Source: DASWJZ01 sp963805325
GTDB taxonomy: Bacteria; Pseudomonadota; Alphaproteobacteria; Rhizobiales; Afifellaceae
Reading direction: 5' to 3'
DNA length: 64,000 bases
NCBI GenBank assembly: GCA_963805325.1
Contig: CAWDTS010000017.1
Location: 67,921-131,920, forward strand
Below are positions 19,983 to 29,798 of this stretch, piece after piece (position 1 is the first letter of the stretch; every line of letters starts with the position of its first letter). The notes beneath the pieces are model-generated. The model was not told the origin of the DNA. It saw nothing but the letters and a program-made list of their open reading frames with translations, and made no database searches. The position numbers were made by a program, and so were the translations under genes.

Positions 19983-20619
19983 GTGAACCGTCCCGAGCCG
20001 CCGCCCAAGAAGGCGACCCGCATCCAGAAGAAGAACCGCAAGGCGATCCTGCAAGCGGCGCTCGAAGTTTTCTCGCAGCGCGGCTTCGGAGGCTCCACGA
20101 TCGACCGCATCGCGGAGCGCGCCGGCCTCTCAAAGCCGAACCTCCTCTATTACTACCCCTCGAAAGAGGCGATCTACGTCGCCGTGCTTGAGGACACGCT
20201 GGAAGACTGGCTAGAGCCGCTGGCGGCGCTCGATCCCGAGGGCGACCCGATCGCGGAGATCGGCGGCTATGTTTCCGCCAAGCTCGAAATGTCGCGCACC
20301 CGGCCGGAGGCCTCGCGCCTCTTCGCCAACGAGATCCTGCACGGCGCGCCGGCGATCGGCGAATTCCTGGCCGGACCGCTGAAGACGCTCGTGGAGGAGA
20401 AGGCGGCGGTGATCCGCAAATGGATCGCGGAGGGCCGGCTTCGCGCGGTCGAGCCGCGGCATCTGATCATGATGATCTGGGCGATGACGCAGCATTACGC
20501 CGATTTCGACGCGCAGGTTCGGCCCGTGCTCGGCGAGGATGCCGCGCCCGACGCGGCGCTTCGCCGATGCAGAGGCGACCGTGATGGCGACGCTTTTCGA
20601 GGGGCTGCGCCCGCGCTAG
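19983..20619 (+). CDS. rutR: TetR-family pyrimidine regulator RutR, one frame break
   Basis: Start GTG 19983 with GGAGGG 6 bases upstream. The DNA-binding domain contains AILQAALEVFSQRGFGGSTI and AERAGLSKPNLLYYYPSKEA, closely resembling E. coli RutR. The ligand domain carries LFANEILHGAPAIGEFLAGP and WAMTQHYADFDAQV, where the W..TQHYADF segment surrounds the uracil site. One extra base near 20560 breaks the frame; correction gives FADAEATVMATLFEGLRPR and a TAG at 20617-20619, about 211 residues. It senses uracil and controls pyrimidine breakdown. Confidence 0.9.
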
Positions 20620-20649
20620 TTCCAGGTTCGAAGTCGAAGAGCGGGCATT

Positions 20650-20743
20650 GTCATTCTCGGGCGGAGCGCAGCGGAGACCCGAGAACCCAGCGAACGAAGT
20701 TCCTCTGGGTCGTCGGGTCGCGTTTTGCGCGCCCGAGGATGAC
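20650..20743. repeat. Intergenic inverted-repeat element
   Basis: Outer arms GTCATTCTCGGGC (20650-20662) and GCCCGAGGATGAC (20731-20743) are complementary except for one position, and smaller complementary blocks (CCCAG/CTGGG) lie inside. This is a common alphaproteobacterial dispersed element, distinct from the repeats at 12.1 kb and 45.4 kb. It lies between the convergent rutR and tctA stops and may act as a bidirectional terminator. Confidence 0.75.
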
Positions 20744-20778
20744 GCGACCAGGAAGGTGGTGTCCGAGCCGGCCCCGGC

Positions 20779-22310
20779 TCAGTCCGGGTCGGCGCCTTCC
20801 GCGATCGCCTCGTCGGCGATCTTCGGGCGGAAGTAGCGGCCGACGATGATCGGCGCGAGAAAGCCGACGATCGCGAAGGTCCACAGCCCGATCGCCAGCG
20901 ACGAGCCCCACAGGATCGACAGGTCGCCGTCGGAGATGGTGAGCGCGCGGCGCAGGTTCTTCTCCATCTCGTTGCCGAGAAGCACGCCGAGAATGACCGG
21001 CACCAGCGGGATGTCGAGCTTCCGCAGGATGTAGCCGAGCACGCCGAATGACGATCATCACCATCAGGTCGAAGGTCGAGCCGGAGACGCCGTAGATGCC
21101 GACGAAGGAGATCATCGCGACGGCCGGCATCAGGAAGCGCGGCGGAACGAGAAGCACGCGCACGAAGAGGCTCACCATCGGAATGTTCATGAGAAGCAGC
21201 ATGAAGTTCGCGATGAAGAGCGCCGCGATCAGGCCCCAGACGACGTCGGGGTTGGACTGGAAGAGAAGCGGCCCGGGCGTGACGTTCAGCGCGAGCAGCA
21301 TCGCGAGGAGCACCGCCGTGGTGCCGGAGCCCGGCACGCCGAGCGCCAGCATCGGCACGAGCGCGCCGCCGGCCGCGGCATTGTTGCCGGCCTCCGGCGC
21401 CGCGACGCCGCGCGGATCGCCCTTGCCGAACGTGCCGTGCTTGTCGGAGATGCGCTTCTCCAGCGTGTAGGCGATGAACGAGCCGAGCGAGGCGCCGGCG
21501 CCGGGAAGAACGCCGGCAAGAAACCCGAGGCCGGTCGAGCGCGCCATCGCGCCCCAGCACTGCTTCAGCATGGCGAGCGGCGCAGTGACCCGGCCGAGCT
21601 TGATCTTCTCTCCGCTGCCCTCGCCTTTGTGCTCAAGGAACAGGAAGACTTCGGAGATCGCAAAGAGCCCGACGATCGCTACGAGGAAATTGATGCCGTC
21701 GTAGAGATAGACGTTGTTGAAGGAGAAGCGCGGCACGCCGGTCTGGTGGTCGACGCCGACCATCGCGATGCCGAGCCCGAGCGCAGCGGCAATCGCCGCC
21801 TTCGACTGATTGCGGCTGGCGATGCCGCCGAGCGTCGCGAAGGCGAGCGTGTAGAGCGCGAAATATTCCGCCGGGCCGAAGAGCAGCGCGAGCTTGACCA
21901 GAAGCGGCGCCAGGAAAACGAGACCCCATGTCGCGAAGAACGAGCCGACGAACGAGGCGATGCCGGAAAGCGCCAGCGCCTCGCCGGCTTGCCCCTTGCG
22001 CGCCATCGGGTAGCCGTCGAGCGTCGTCATCAGCGCCGGCTCGTCGCCGGGAATGTTGAGCAGGATCGACGAGATTCGCCCGCCATACATGGCGCCGTAA
22101 TAGACGCTGGTCAGAAGGATCAGCGCCGGCGTCGCCGGCAAGCCGAGCGTGAAGGCGAGCGGGATCAGGATCGCAACCCCGTTCGTCGGTCCGAGCCCCG
22201 GCAGCGCGCCGATGATCGTGCCGATGAAACAGCCGACCAAGCGCCAGCCCGAGATTCTGCAGGGTCAGCGCGACCGAAAAGCCATCGACGAGGTGGGAGA
22301 GCGCGTCCAT
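20779..22310 (-). CDS. tctA: Tripartite tricarboxylate transporter large membrane subunit TctA, two frame breaks
   Basis: ATG 22310 (MDALSHLVDGFSVALTLQNL). It has about 10-12 hydrophobic helices with TctA motifs: GALPGLGPTNGVAILIPLAF, YYGAMYGGRISSILLNIPGD, GLGFLAGVLPGAGASLGSFI, KGDPRGVAAPEAGNNAAAGG and VPMLALGVPGSGTTAVLLAM. One extra base near 22245 (LGLAL, then VGCFIGTIIG) and one near 21050 (LMVMIV, then FGVLGYILRKLDIP) break the frame; the corrected length of about 509 is normal. It forms the secondary-transport channel with TctB, fed by TctC. The substrate is unknown. Confidence 0.88.
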
Positions 22311-22314
22311 CGCC

Positions 22315-22761
22315 TCAGAATCCCCAAGGCCCTTTGGCCAGCGTCAGGCCGAGGATCAGGTGGAAGATCACATAAATGCCGACGGCAATGGCGATGCCCG
22401 CCGCCGCCGCGCCGAGCGGCTTCGTTCCAAGCCGCCACGAAAGCAGCGCCGCGGCCACCGCCGTCGACAGCACGAAACCGAAGCGCGACAGCGCCTGCGC
22501 ATAAGCGACCATCACGACGATGGCGAAGAGGATTTCAAGCATGCGACCCGCGGCCGGCCAATCCGGTCGCGGGTCGGGTTTGACGATCGGGTAGATCGCG
22601 GCGAGCGCAAGCACGATGCCGATGACGATCGGGAACGCCTTCGGTCCCATCGGATCGACGATGAAGCCGGTCTGGATCAGCGTCGCCTGCCAGATGAAGA
22701 ATCCGGCAAGCACGACGCAGACGACGCCGAAGATGCGGTCGCTCACGGTCGGCGCACTCAT
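22315..22761 (-). CDS. tctB: Tripartite tricarboxylate transporter small membrane subunit TctB
   Basis: 148 aa with four hydrophobic helices (IFGVVCVVLAGFFIWQATLI, FPIVIGIVLALAAIYPIV, ILFAIVVMVAYAQALSRFGF and AAAGIAIAVGIYVIFHLILG). This matches the poorly conserved four-helix TctB family. It lies between tctC and tctA in the usual order, with 4 bases to tctA. Confidence 0.85.
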   Translation of the reverse strand: MSAPTVSDRIFGVVCVVLAGFFIWQATLIQTGFIVDPMGPKAFPIVIGIVLALAAIYPIVKPDPRPDWPAAGRMLEILFAIVVMVAYAQALSRFGFVLSTAVAAALLSWRLGTKPLGAAAAGIAIAVGIYVIFHLILGLTLAKGPWGF

Positions 22762-22787
22762 GCCCGGGCGGCCTAAGCGAGCCGCGC

Positions 22788-23781
22788 CTACTTGATGAGG
22801 CCGATCTCCTTCGACAGCGTCTTGGTCGCCGCCACCTGATCGGCGACGAACTTCTGGAAGGCGTCGCCGGAGGAGTCGAGCGGCATCAGGCCGTTGTCGG
22901 CCATGATCTTCTTCCACTCGTCGGAAGCGTAGACCTTGGCCACGGCGTCGACCCAGAAGCCGTAGGCATCGTCGGACATGCCGCCCGGCACGTAGAAGCC
23001 GCGCCAGTTGGCGCCGACGGCGTCGATGCCCTGCTCCTTCGCGGTCGGGAAGTTGCCGAAGTCGCCCGGAAGGCGATCCGGGCGCGAGCACGGCAAGCAC
23101 CTTGATGTCGCCGGAATCGACGAAGCCCTTGGCTTCCGAAAGGTCGCCGGTGAAGGCCTGCACGTGTCCGCCGAGAAGCTGCGTCACCGCTTCGCCGCCG
23201 CCCTCGAAGGCGACGTATTTGATCGTGCGGATGTCATCGATGCCGGCCGCCTTGGCAGCGATCAGCACCTTCAGATGATCCCAGCCGCCGACCGCCGAGC
23301 CGCCGGCAAAGGCGATCGAGGACGGATCGGCCTTGATCTTGTCCATCAGGTCGCTCAGCGAATTGATCGGCGAGTCTTTCGCAACGGCGATCACGCCGTA
23401 GTCGGAGCCGACGGCGCCGACCCAGCGCACCTGATCCATCGTGTTGCCGGGATAGGCGCCCTGCGCCAGGCGGGTCGAGGTCGCCGAGGACGCGGCGACG
23501 ATCAGGTTGTTGTCGTCGTTGCGCTTGTTGACGACCTCGGCATAGGCGACGCCGCCGCCGCCGCCGGAGAGGTTCGTCACCTGCACCGGCGATGGGACGA
23601 TCTTCAGATCGTAGAGCGCCTTGCCGACCTGGCGGCAGGTGAAATCCCAGCCGCCACCGGCGCCGGCCGGTGCGATACATTCCGTGCTGCTCGGATCGAA
23701 CGCCATGCCCGGCGCGGCAGACAGGCAAAGCGAAATCGCGGCAAACGCCAATGCGCGCGCGACGACGAAAGGCTTGTTCAT
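22788..23781 (-). CDS. tctC: Tripartite tricarboxylate transporter binding protein TctC (Bug family), one frame break
   Basis: ATG 23781 with GGGAGGAG upstream. A signal peptide (MNKPFVVARALAFAAISLCL, cleavage near GMA) precedes a Bug-type domain: CIAPAGAGGGWDFTCRQVGK, VQVTNLSGGGGGVAYAEVVN and GGSAVGGWDHLKVLIAAKAA. One extra base near 23073 breaks the frame before GDFGNFPTAKEQGIDAVGAN. The Cys-containing FDPSSTECIAPAGAGGGWDF start is that of tricarboxylate-type TctC. Its position between rutR and the preAT genes hints at co-use with pyrimidine or urea metabolism, but the ligand cannot be assigned. Confidence 0.85.
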
Positions 23782-24032
23782 GATAACTCCTCCCACAATC
23801 AATCGTTCTTGAAACGGCTTGTTCGTCAATTTGAAGCATGTGGGAGAAGCGGTGGCAACCTTGGTAACGCGCCCGTCATTCATCGCAACCGGCGCTCAAT
23901 CGATCGTGTGGCGAGATTCCAAACCGCGCTGCTCCGGAGACCGTATGTCCATTGCTGACGACGCCATGCGATCGGTTAGCCGCTGAACGCCGGAATCGTG
24001 CAACAATAGAGCGGGGCGATTGGAGTCTTTCG

Positions 24033-24662
24033 ATGCTGCGTGTTGTTCTTGCTGTTTCCCTGGCCGCGTTCTTCTCGCTCGTGGCGCGACCCTCGCTGGC
24101 CGCAGACACCCAGATCGGCTCGGTCACCCGGCTGCAGGGCGAGGCGTTCTGGCGCGCCGGAGCGGAGCTCGCGCAGCTTTCCGTCGGCGCGCCGGTGTTC
24201 CAGAATCAGAAGGTCGGCACCGGCGAGGCCGCAAGGCTCGAGCTCACCTTCGACGACGGCACCAAGCTGACGCTTGGCGAGCACGCGACGATGACGCTCG
24301 ACACTTTCGTCTACGACCCGGCGCAGGGGAACGGAGAGCTGGCGCTCGCCGTGAAGGGCGCGTTCCGCTTCGTCTCCGGCAAGATCTCCCGGCAGCCGAA
24401 CAAGCAGGTCGCCGTCACGACACCGCAATCGACCATCGGCATCCGCGGCACTGAGTTCTGGGGCGGGCCGATCGACGATCAGGCGCTCGGCGTGTTCCTG
24501 ATCGAAGGCGCCGTCACTGTCACCAATGCGGCCGGCGAGCAGGTGCTCGACACGCCCGGCCAGGGGACCAACATCGCCAACCCCGGGGACGCGCCCGGTC
24601 CTGTCACGATCTGGCCGCAGGATAAGGTCGACCGCGCCTTGGCGACGGTGACGTTCCAATAG
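24033..24662 (+). CDS. FecR-domain secreted protein (solo)
   Basis: 209 aa from ATG 24033, with a signal peptide (MLRVVLAVSLAAFFSLVARP, cleavage near SLAA). The FecR domain spans residues of about 30-160: GSVTRLQGEAFWRAG, GAPVFQNQKVGTGEAARLEL, FDDGTKLTLGEHATMTLDTF, GAFRFVSGKIS and STIGIRGTEFWGG. There is no N-terminal DUF4880 and no FecI or FecA neighbour, so it is not a siderophore anti-sigma system. It is similar in plan to the protein at 1591-2389. It ends convergently with preA, 10 bases apart. Role unknown. Confidence 0.8.
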   Translation: MLRVVLAVSLAAFFSLVARPSLAADTQIGSVTRLQGEAFWRAGAELAQLSVGAPVFQNQKVGTGEAARLELTFDDGTKLTLGEHATMTLDTFVYDPAQGNGELALAVKGAFRFVSGKISRQPNKQVAVTTPQSTIGIRGTEFWGGPIDDQALGVFLIEGAVTVTNAAGEQVLDTPGQGTNIANPGDAPGPVTIWPQDKVDRALATVTFQ

Positions 24663-24672
24663 GGGTAGTCCC

Positions 24673-25983
24673 CTACTCCGCCGCCTGTCTCGCCATCGGG
24701 TTGTTCGGGTGCGTGGTCCAGTTGGCGTAGCCGGGCTCGACCGGCCGGCCGGTGCGCGCGTCGATCGCGCCGGCGGCGAGCGGCTGCATGGTGATGCAGC
24801 TTTCGACCGGGCAGACCTCGACGCAGAGATTGCAGCCGACGCATTCCTCGTCGTTCACCTCGAAATGGCGGACGCCGTTCTTCGTCGCGAAGATCGCCTG
24901 GTGCGAGGTGTCCTCGCAGGCGATGTGGCAGCGGCCGCACTTGATGCAGAGATTCTGGTCGATGCGCGCCTTGGCGACGTAGTTCAGATTGAGGAACTGC
25001 CAGTCGGTGACGTTCCCGGCCGCGCGGCCGGAGAAATCGGAAAGAGTTGAGTAGCCCTTCTCGTCCATCCAGCGCGAAAGGCCGTCGGTCATCTCCTTCA
25101 CGATCTTGAAGCCGTAGGCCATCGCGGCGGTGCAGACCTGTACCGTGCCTGCGCCGAGCGAGATGAACTCCGCCGCGTCGCGCCACGTGGTGATGCCGCC
25201 GATCGCCGAGATCGGAAGCCCGCGCGTCTCCTCGTCGCGCGCGATCTCCGACACCATCGAAAGCGCGATCGGCTTCACCGCCGGGCCGCAATAGCCGCCG
25301 TGGCTGCCCTTCCCGTCGATCGAAGGCTCCGGCGAGAACGTGTCGAGGTTGATCGAGGTGATGGAGTTGATGGTGTTGATGAGGGACACGGCGTCCGCCC
25401 CGCCCTGATGCGCAGCGCGCGCCGGGCGGCGGATGTCGCTGATGTTCGGCGTGAGCTTCACGATGACCGGCATGCGCGTGTGCGCCTTGCACCAGCGCGC
25501 CACCATCTCGATGTATTCCGGCACCTGACCGACGGCGGAGCCCATGCCGCGCTCGCTCATGCCGTGCGGGCAGCCGAAATTCAGCTCCACGCCGTCGCAA
25601 TCGGTCTCCTCGACGCGCTTCAGGATGGCGGCCCAGTTCGTCTCCTCGCACGGCACCATCAGCGAGACGACGACGGCGCGATCCGGCCAGTCGCGCTTCA
25701 CCCGCTTGATCTCGTCGAGATTCATTTGCAGCGGCCGGTCGGTGATCAGCTCGATGTTGTTGAAGCCGAGCAGCCGCCGGTCCGGCCCGTGGATCGCGCC
25801 GTAGCGCGGGCCGTTGACGTTGACGATGGCCGGGTCCTCGCCGAGCGTCTTCCACACGACCCCGCCCCAGCCTTCCTTGAAGGCGCGCACGACATTGTAT
25901 TCCTTGTCGGTCGGCGGCGCGGAGGCGAGCCAGAACGGGTTCGGCGACTTGATGCCGACGAAATCAGTGCGGAGATCAGCCAT
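24673..25983 (-). CDS. preA: Dihydropyrimidine dehydrogenase, FMN/FeS catalytic subunit
   Basis: 436 aa. The N-terminal dihydroorotate-dehydrogenase-like barrel carries NPFWLASAPPTDKEYNVVRA, GVELNFGCPHGMSERGMGSA (with the catalytic Cys region), VIVKLTPNISD and GAGTVQVCTAAMAYGF. The C-terminal ferredoxin part has two 4Fe-4S motifs, CIKCGRCHIAC and CVGCNLCVEVCP. With PreT it reduces uracil or thymine to the dihydro form, the first step of the pathway whose later enzymes lie at 13-20 kb. It follows preT by 18 bases. Confidence 0.94.
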   Translation of the reverse strand: MADLRTDFVGIKSPNPFWLASAPPTDKEYNVVRAFKEGWGGVVWKTLGEDPAIVNVNGPRYGAIHGPDRRLLGFNNIELITDRPLQMNLDEIKRVKRDWPDRAVVVSLMVPCEETNWAAILKRVEETDCDGVELNFGCPHGMSERGMGSAVGQVPEYIEMVARWCKAHTRMPVIVKLTPNISDIRRPARAAHQGGADAVSLINTINSITSINLDTFSPEPSIDGKGSHGGYCGPAVKPIALSMVSEIARDEETRGLPISAIGGITTWRDAAEFISLGAGTVQVCTAAMAYGFKIVKEMTDGLSRWMDEKGYSTLSDFSGRAAGNVTDWQFLNLNYVAKARIDQNLCIKCGRCHIACEDTSHQAIFATKNGVRHFEVNDEECVGCNLCVEVCPVESCITMQPLAAGAIDARTGRPVEPGYANWTTHPNNPMARQAAE

Positions 25984-26001
25984 TCGGGGCCCCTTCGGCC
26001 A

Positions 26002-27362
26002 TCACTTTGAAAGCGCGCGGTGGATCAATTCGGCGGCGAGCTTGCCGTCCTGCGCCGCCGCGACAGTCAGGTCCTCGCCGCCGGCGATGCAGTCGCCGCC
26101 GGCCCACACGCCGGGCATCGAGGTGCGGCGCTCTTCGTCGACTTCGATGCGTCCGCCCTTGAGCTCGATCTCCACGCCCGCGCCGTTCAGCGGCGCGGGC
26201 TCGAAGGTCTGGCCGATCGCCTTGAACACCATGTCGGCGTGAAGCGTCGCGATCTCGCCGGTGCCAGCGAGCTTGCCGTTCTCGATCGCGCGTGCGCTCC
26301 AGCGCGATCGCGTGCACGTTGCCCTTCTCGTCGGCGAGAAGGCGGAGCGGCTGCGCCCAGTGCATGATCTTGACGCCCTTCGTCTGCGCCAGATCCTGCT
26401 CCCAGACGCTCGCCTTCATCTCCGCCTGGCCGCGGCGATAGACGATCGTCACCTCCTCCGCGCCGAGAAGCCTCGACTGCACGGCGGCGTCGACCGCCGT
26501 CATGCCGCCGCCGATGACGACGACGCGGCGGCCGATCGGCATTTTCGCGAGGTCCTTCGCCTGGCGGAGTTCCGCGATCCAGGCGACGGCGTCGAGCGCC
26601 CCCTTCGCGCTCTCGCCTTCCGCGTTGAGCGCGTTCACGCCGGCAAGGCCCATCCCGAGAAAGACGGCGTCGAAGTCCTGCTTCAGGTCGGCGAGCGAGA
26701 AATCGCGGCCGAGCGCCTTGCCGTTCTCGATCGCGATGCCGCCGATCGCCGTGATGAAGTCGACCTCGCGCTCGGCGAAGCCGCCGGGCGTCTTGTAGGC
26801 GGCGATGCCGTATTCGTTGAGGCCGCCGGGCTTCGGCCTCGCGTCGTAGATGACGACGTCGTGGCCGTGGAGCGCGAGGCGGTGTGCGCAGGCAAGCCCG
26901 GCCGGACCGGCGCCGACGACGGCGACGCGCTTTCCCGTCGGCGCGGCGCGGGTGAAGGGATGCTCGCCGCGCTCCATGAGAAAATCGGTGGCGTAGCGCT
27001 GCAGCTCGCCGATCTTGACCGGCTTGTCCTCGGCGAGATTGCGGACGCAGGCCTCTTCGCAGAGCGTCTCCACCGGGCAGACGCGGGCGCACATGCCGCC
27101 CATGATGTTGGAATCGAGGATGGTCGTGCCGGCGCCGCCGGGATTGTCCGCCTGGATCTGGCGGATGAAGAGCGGGATGTCGATGTGGGTCGGGCAGGCC
27201 TGCATGCAGGGCGCGTCGAAGCAGAAATAGCAGCGGTCGGCTTCGACGAACGCCTCGTGGCGCGACAGCGGCGGATGCAGATCGGAGAAATTCCTGGCGT
27301 AGTCGTCGGCCGCCGAGCCGCCCCGCCGCGATATCCGGCTGACGCTCCCCCAGATTCGACAT
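26002..27362 (-). CDS. preT: Dihydropyrimidine dehydrogenase, FAD/NADPH subunit, two frame breaks
   Basis: ATG 27362 (MSNLGERQPDIAAGRL). The frame breaks near 27313, then continues DDYARNFSDLHPPLSRHEAF. The N-terminal FeS domain has CYFCFDAPCMQACPTHIDIP and MCARVCPVETLCEEACVRN. The FAD site is VAVVGAGPAGLACAHRLALH and the NAD(P) site VVVIGGGMTAVDAAVQSRLL. A second break near 26295 precedes ARAIENGKLAGTGEIATLHA and VFKAIGQTF, and the protein ends with the GVWAGGDCIAGGEDLTVAAA motif. It passes electrons from NADPH to PreA. The relation to glutamate synthase small subunits is clear, but pairing with preA settles the role. Confidence 0.9.
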
Positions 27363-27613
27363 CCAATGCCCTCCAGCGCTCGCGCCGGCCCGCAGCGCCG
27401 ACGGCGCGCTTCCCATGCGTCCCGATGCAAAGGATGGACCGGGTTTGGAAAACCGTCAAATTTTTTATCAAGCAGTCAATTTTTCGCGCTGCCGAGCGAA
27501 TGGCCGGTCTGCGGGGCGTCCTCGCGGCGAGATCGGCGCGGCAAGTCCGGACTGCTTGCGCCGCGACCGAAAGTTTGATTACAAACTACCTCTGAAAGCG
27601 AAAGGAGGAAACG
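27363..27613. other. Divergent promoter region preT / pcaH
   Basis: About 250 bases without a gene. It contains an AT-rich stretch near 27450-27490 with a repeated GTCAAnTTTTT-like unit, and the palindrome annotated at 27572-27587. I could not identify a RutR-type site here, although preAT belongs to the pyrimidine pathway. Confidence 0.5.
27572..27587. promoter_or_regulatory. Palindromic operator candidate upstream of pcaH
   Basis: AGTTTG-ATTA-CAAACT is a perfect 6-bp inverted repeat with a 4-base spacer, 26 bases before the pcaH start and overlapping a plausible -10 position (TTACAA at 27579-27584 spaced 17 bases from TTGCGC). It would suit a repressor of the protocatechuate genes. Which regulator binds is unknown; the IclR (47.7 kb) and LysR (30.7 kb) proteins are candidates. 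Confidence 0.45.
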
Positions 27614-28326
27614 ATGGCGAGCTGAAGCCGTCCGCGCCGCGCGATTGGGGCTCGCATCCGCCCTATGTCTATCCGGACTACAAATCGACGGTGCTGCGCG
27701 GGCCGAAGCGTCCGCTCGTGCCGCTCAAGCAGACGCTCTCCGAACTGACCGGCCCGGTCTACGGGCACGAGAGCGTCGGGCCGCTCGACAGCGACCTCAC
27801 CAAGAACGGCGCCAGGAACGGCGAGCCACTCGGCGAGCGCATCATCGTCACCGGCCGCGTGCTCGACGAGGCGGGCCGGCCGGTCCGCAACACGCTGATC
27901 GAGGTCTGGCAGGCGAACGCCGCCGGCCGCTACATCCACAAGGTCGACCAGCACGAGGCGCCGCTCGACGCGAATTTCTTCGGCGGCGGGCGCTGCGTCA
28001 CCGACGAGCACGGCCGCTACCGCTTCATCACCGTGAAGCCGGGCGCCTATCCCTGGCAGAACCACTACAATGCCTGGCGGCCGAACCACATCCACTTCTC
28101 GCTGCTCGGGCCGACCATCGCGACGCGGCTCGTCACGCAGATGTATTTCCCCGGCGATCCGCTGCTGGCCCTCGATCCGATCTATCAGTCCGCGCCGGAG
28201 GGCGCGCGCGAGCGGCTGATCTCGAAATTCTCCATCGACGTGACCGAGCCCGGCTTTGCGCTCGGCTACATCTTCGACATCGTGCTTCGCGGCCCTGCCG
28301 AGACGCCGATGGAGACGCCGAAATGA
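27614..28326 (+). CDS. pcaH: Protocatechuate 3,4-dioxygenase beta subunit, frame break at start
   Basis: AAAGGAGG precedes ATG 27614, but the frame is lost after two codons: one base is missing near 27618, one of only two deletion-type breaks in the window. The body starts ELKPSAPRDWGSHPPYVYPD. Iron-site residues of intradiol dioxygenases are visible: the first Tyr in AAGRYIHKVDQHEAP, the second in GAYPWQNHYNAWRPNHIHFS, which also holds the His-x-His pair. About 237 residues, normal for PcaH. With PcaG it cleaves protocatechuate to 3-carboxymuconate. The stop overlaps pcaG (ATGA). Confidence 0.92.
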
Positions 28327-28930
28327 GCGACAAGGGAAGCCTCAAGCAGACGCCGTCGCAAACGGTCGGCCCCTTCTTCGCCTTCGGACTGACGGCGGCG
28401 CAGTATGGCTACCCACACAAGCAGATCGCCTCGAGCGAAGTCGCCGAACCGCTGGTGCCGGGCGAGCACATCGAGATCGTCGGGCAGGTCTTCGACGGCG
28501 CAGGCGAGGCCGATCCCCGACGCCATGATCGAGATTTGGCAGGCGGATTCCGAAGGCCGCTACGCGCATCCGGCCGACCCGCGCGGCTCGAACCAGCTCT
28601 TTCGCGGCTTCGGCCGCTGCGGAACCGGAACGCTGCCGGAAAACCGCTTCAGCTTCCGCACCGTCAAGCCCGGTTCGGTCGACGGCAAGCAGGCGCCGCA
28701 CATCAACGTCATCGTCTTCATGCGCGGGATGCTGACCCATGCCTACACGCGCCTCTATTTTTCCGACGAGGCGGAAGCGAACGCGCGCGATCCGGTGCTG
28801 AGAAGCGTGCCGGAGGAGCGGCGCGCCGACGCTAATCGCCAGAGCGCGAAGAGACATCCGGCACAGCGCGGTCTACCGCTTCGACATCCACATGCAGGGC
28901 GACGACGAGACCGTCTTCTTCGACGTCTGA
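28323..28930 (+). CDS. pcaG: Protocatechuate 3,4-dioxygenase alpha subunit, two frame breaks
   Basis: ATG 28323 (MSDKGSLKQTPSQTVGPFFA, the standard PcaG N terminus). The extra bases near 28510 and 28825 break the frame. Corrected, it reads PDAMIEIWQADSEGRYAHPA, GFGRCGTGTLPENRFSF, INVIVFMRGMLTHAYTRLYF and ends YRFDIHMQGDDETVFFDV. About 201 residues, as expected. The alpha subunit lacks iron ligands but completes the active site with PcaH. Confidence 0.9.
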
Positions 28931-28942
28931 CGGAAATCTCTG

Positions 28943-29798
28943 ATGGCCGAGTTCCTTTCCCTCTCCGAGGCGATCGGGCGCAACCTCCATGACGGCGACC
29001 AGGTCGCCATGGAGGGCTTCACGCACCTGATCCCCTTCGCGGCCGGGCACGAGGTGATCCGCCAGGGCCAGAAGCGGCTGACGCTCATGCGCATGACGCC
29101 CGACCTGATCTACGACCAGCTGATCGGCGTCGGCGCGGTGGAGAAGCTCATCTTCTCGTGGGGCGGCAATCCGGGCGTCGGCTCGCTGCACCGGCTGCGC
29201 GATGCGGTGGAGAACGGCTGGCCGCAGCCGCTCGCACTTCGAGGAGCACAGCCACGCCGCGATGGCGAACGCCTACGAGGCCGGCGCGGCCAACCTCCCC
29301 TTCGCGATGTTCCGCGGCTACAAGGGCGTCGACCTGCCGAAGGTCAATCCGGCGATCCGCTCCGTCACCTGCCCTTATACCGGCGAGGTGCTCGCCACGG
29401 TGCCGGCGCTCCGCCCCGACGTCGCGATCATCCATGCGCAGCGCGCCGACAGCGCCGGCAACGTGCTCATCGAAGGCATCGTCGGCGTGCAGAAGGAGGC
29501 GGTGCTCGCCGCGAAGCGCTCGATCGTGACGGTGGAGGAAGTGGTCGACGATTTCGGACCGCGCAGCCCGAACGCCGTCATCCTGCCGGCTTGGACGGTG
29601 ACGGCGATCGCCGTCGTGCCCGGCGGCGCATTTCCTTCCTATGCGCACGGCTACTACAAGCGCGCCAACGCCTTCTACAAGGCTTGGGACCCGATCGCGC
29701 GCGACCGCGACACGTTTCTGAAGTGGATCGACGAGAACGTCATGAAGAAGTCGCCGGGCGATTTCGCGCAGTACGCGAAGCGGCTGCGTGAGACGGCG
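28943..29798 (+). CDS. pcaI: CoA-transferase alpha subunit (3-oxoadipate CoA-transferase type), one frame break, no stop
   Basis: ATG 28943 (MAEFLSLSEAIGRNLHDGDQ). It matches the glutaconate/3-oxoadipate CoA-transferase alpha family: VAMEGFTHLIPFAAGHEVIR, FSWGGNPGVGSLHRLRDAVE, and after one extra base near 29233 FEEHSHAAMANAYEAGAANL, then PYTGEVLATVPALRPDVAII and HAQRADSAGNVLIEGI. No stop codon separates it from the beta subunit; the frame runs RLRETA straight into the beta Met at 29799. Whether this is a real fusion or a lost stop through a sequence error is open. It follows pcaHG, so the substrate is probably 3-oxoadipate. Confidence 0.82.
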
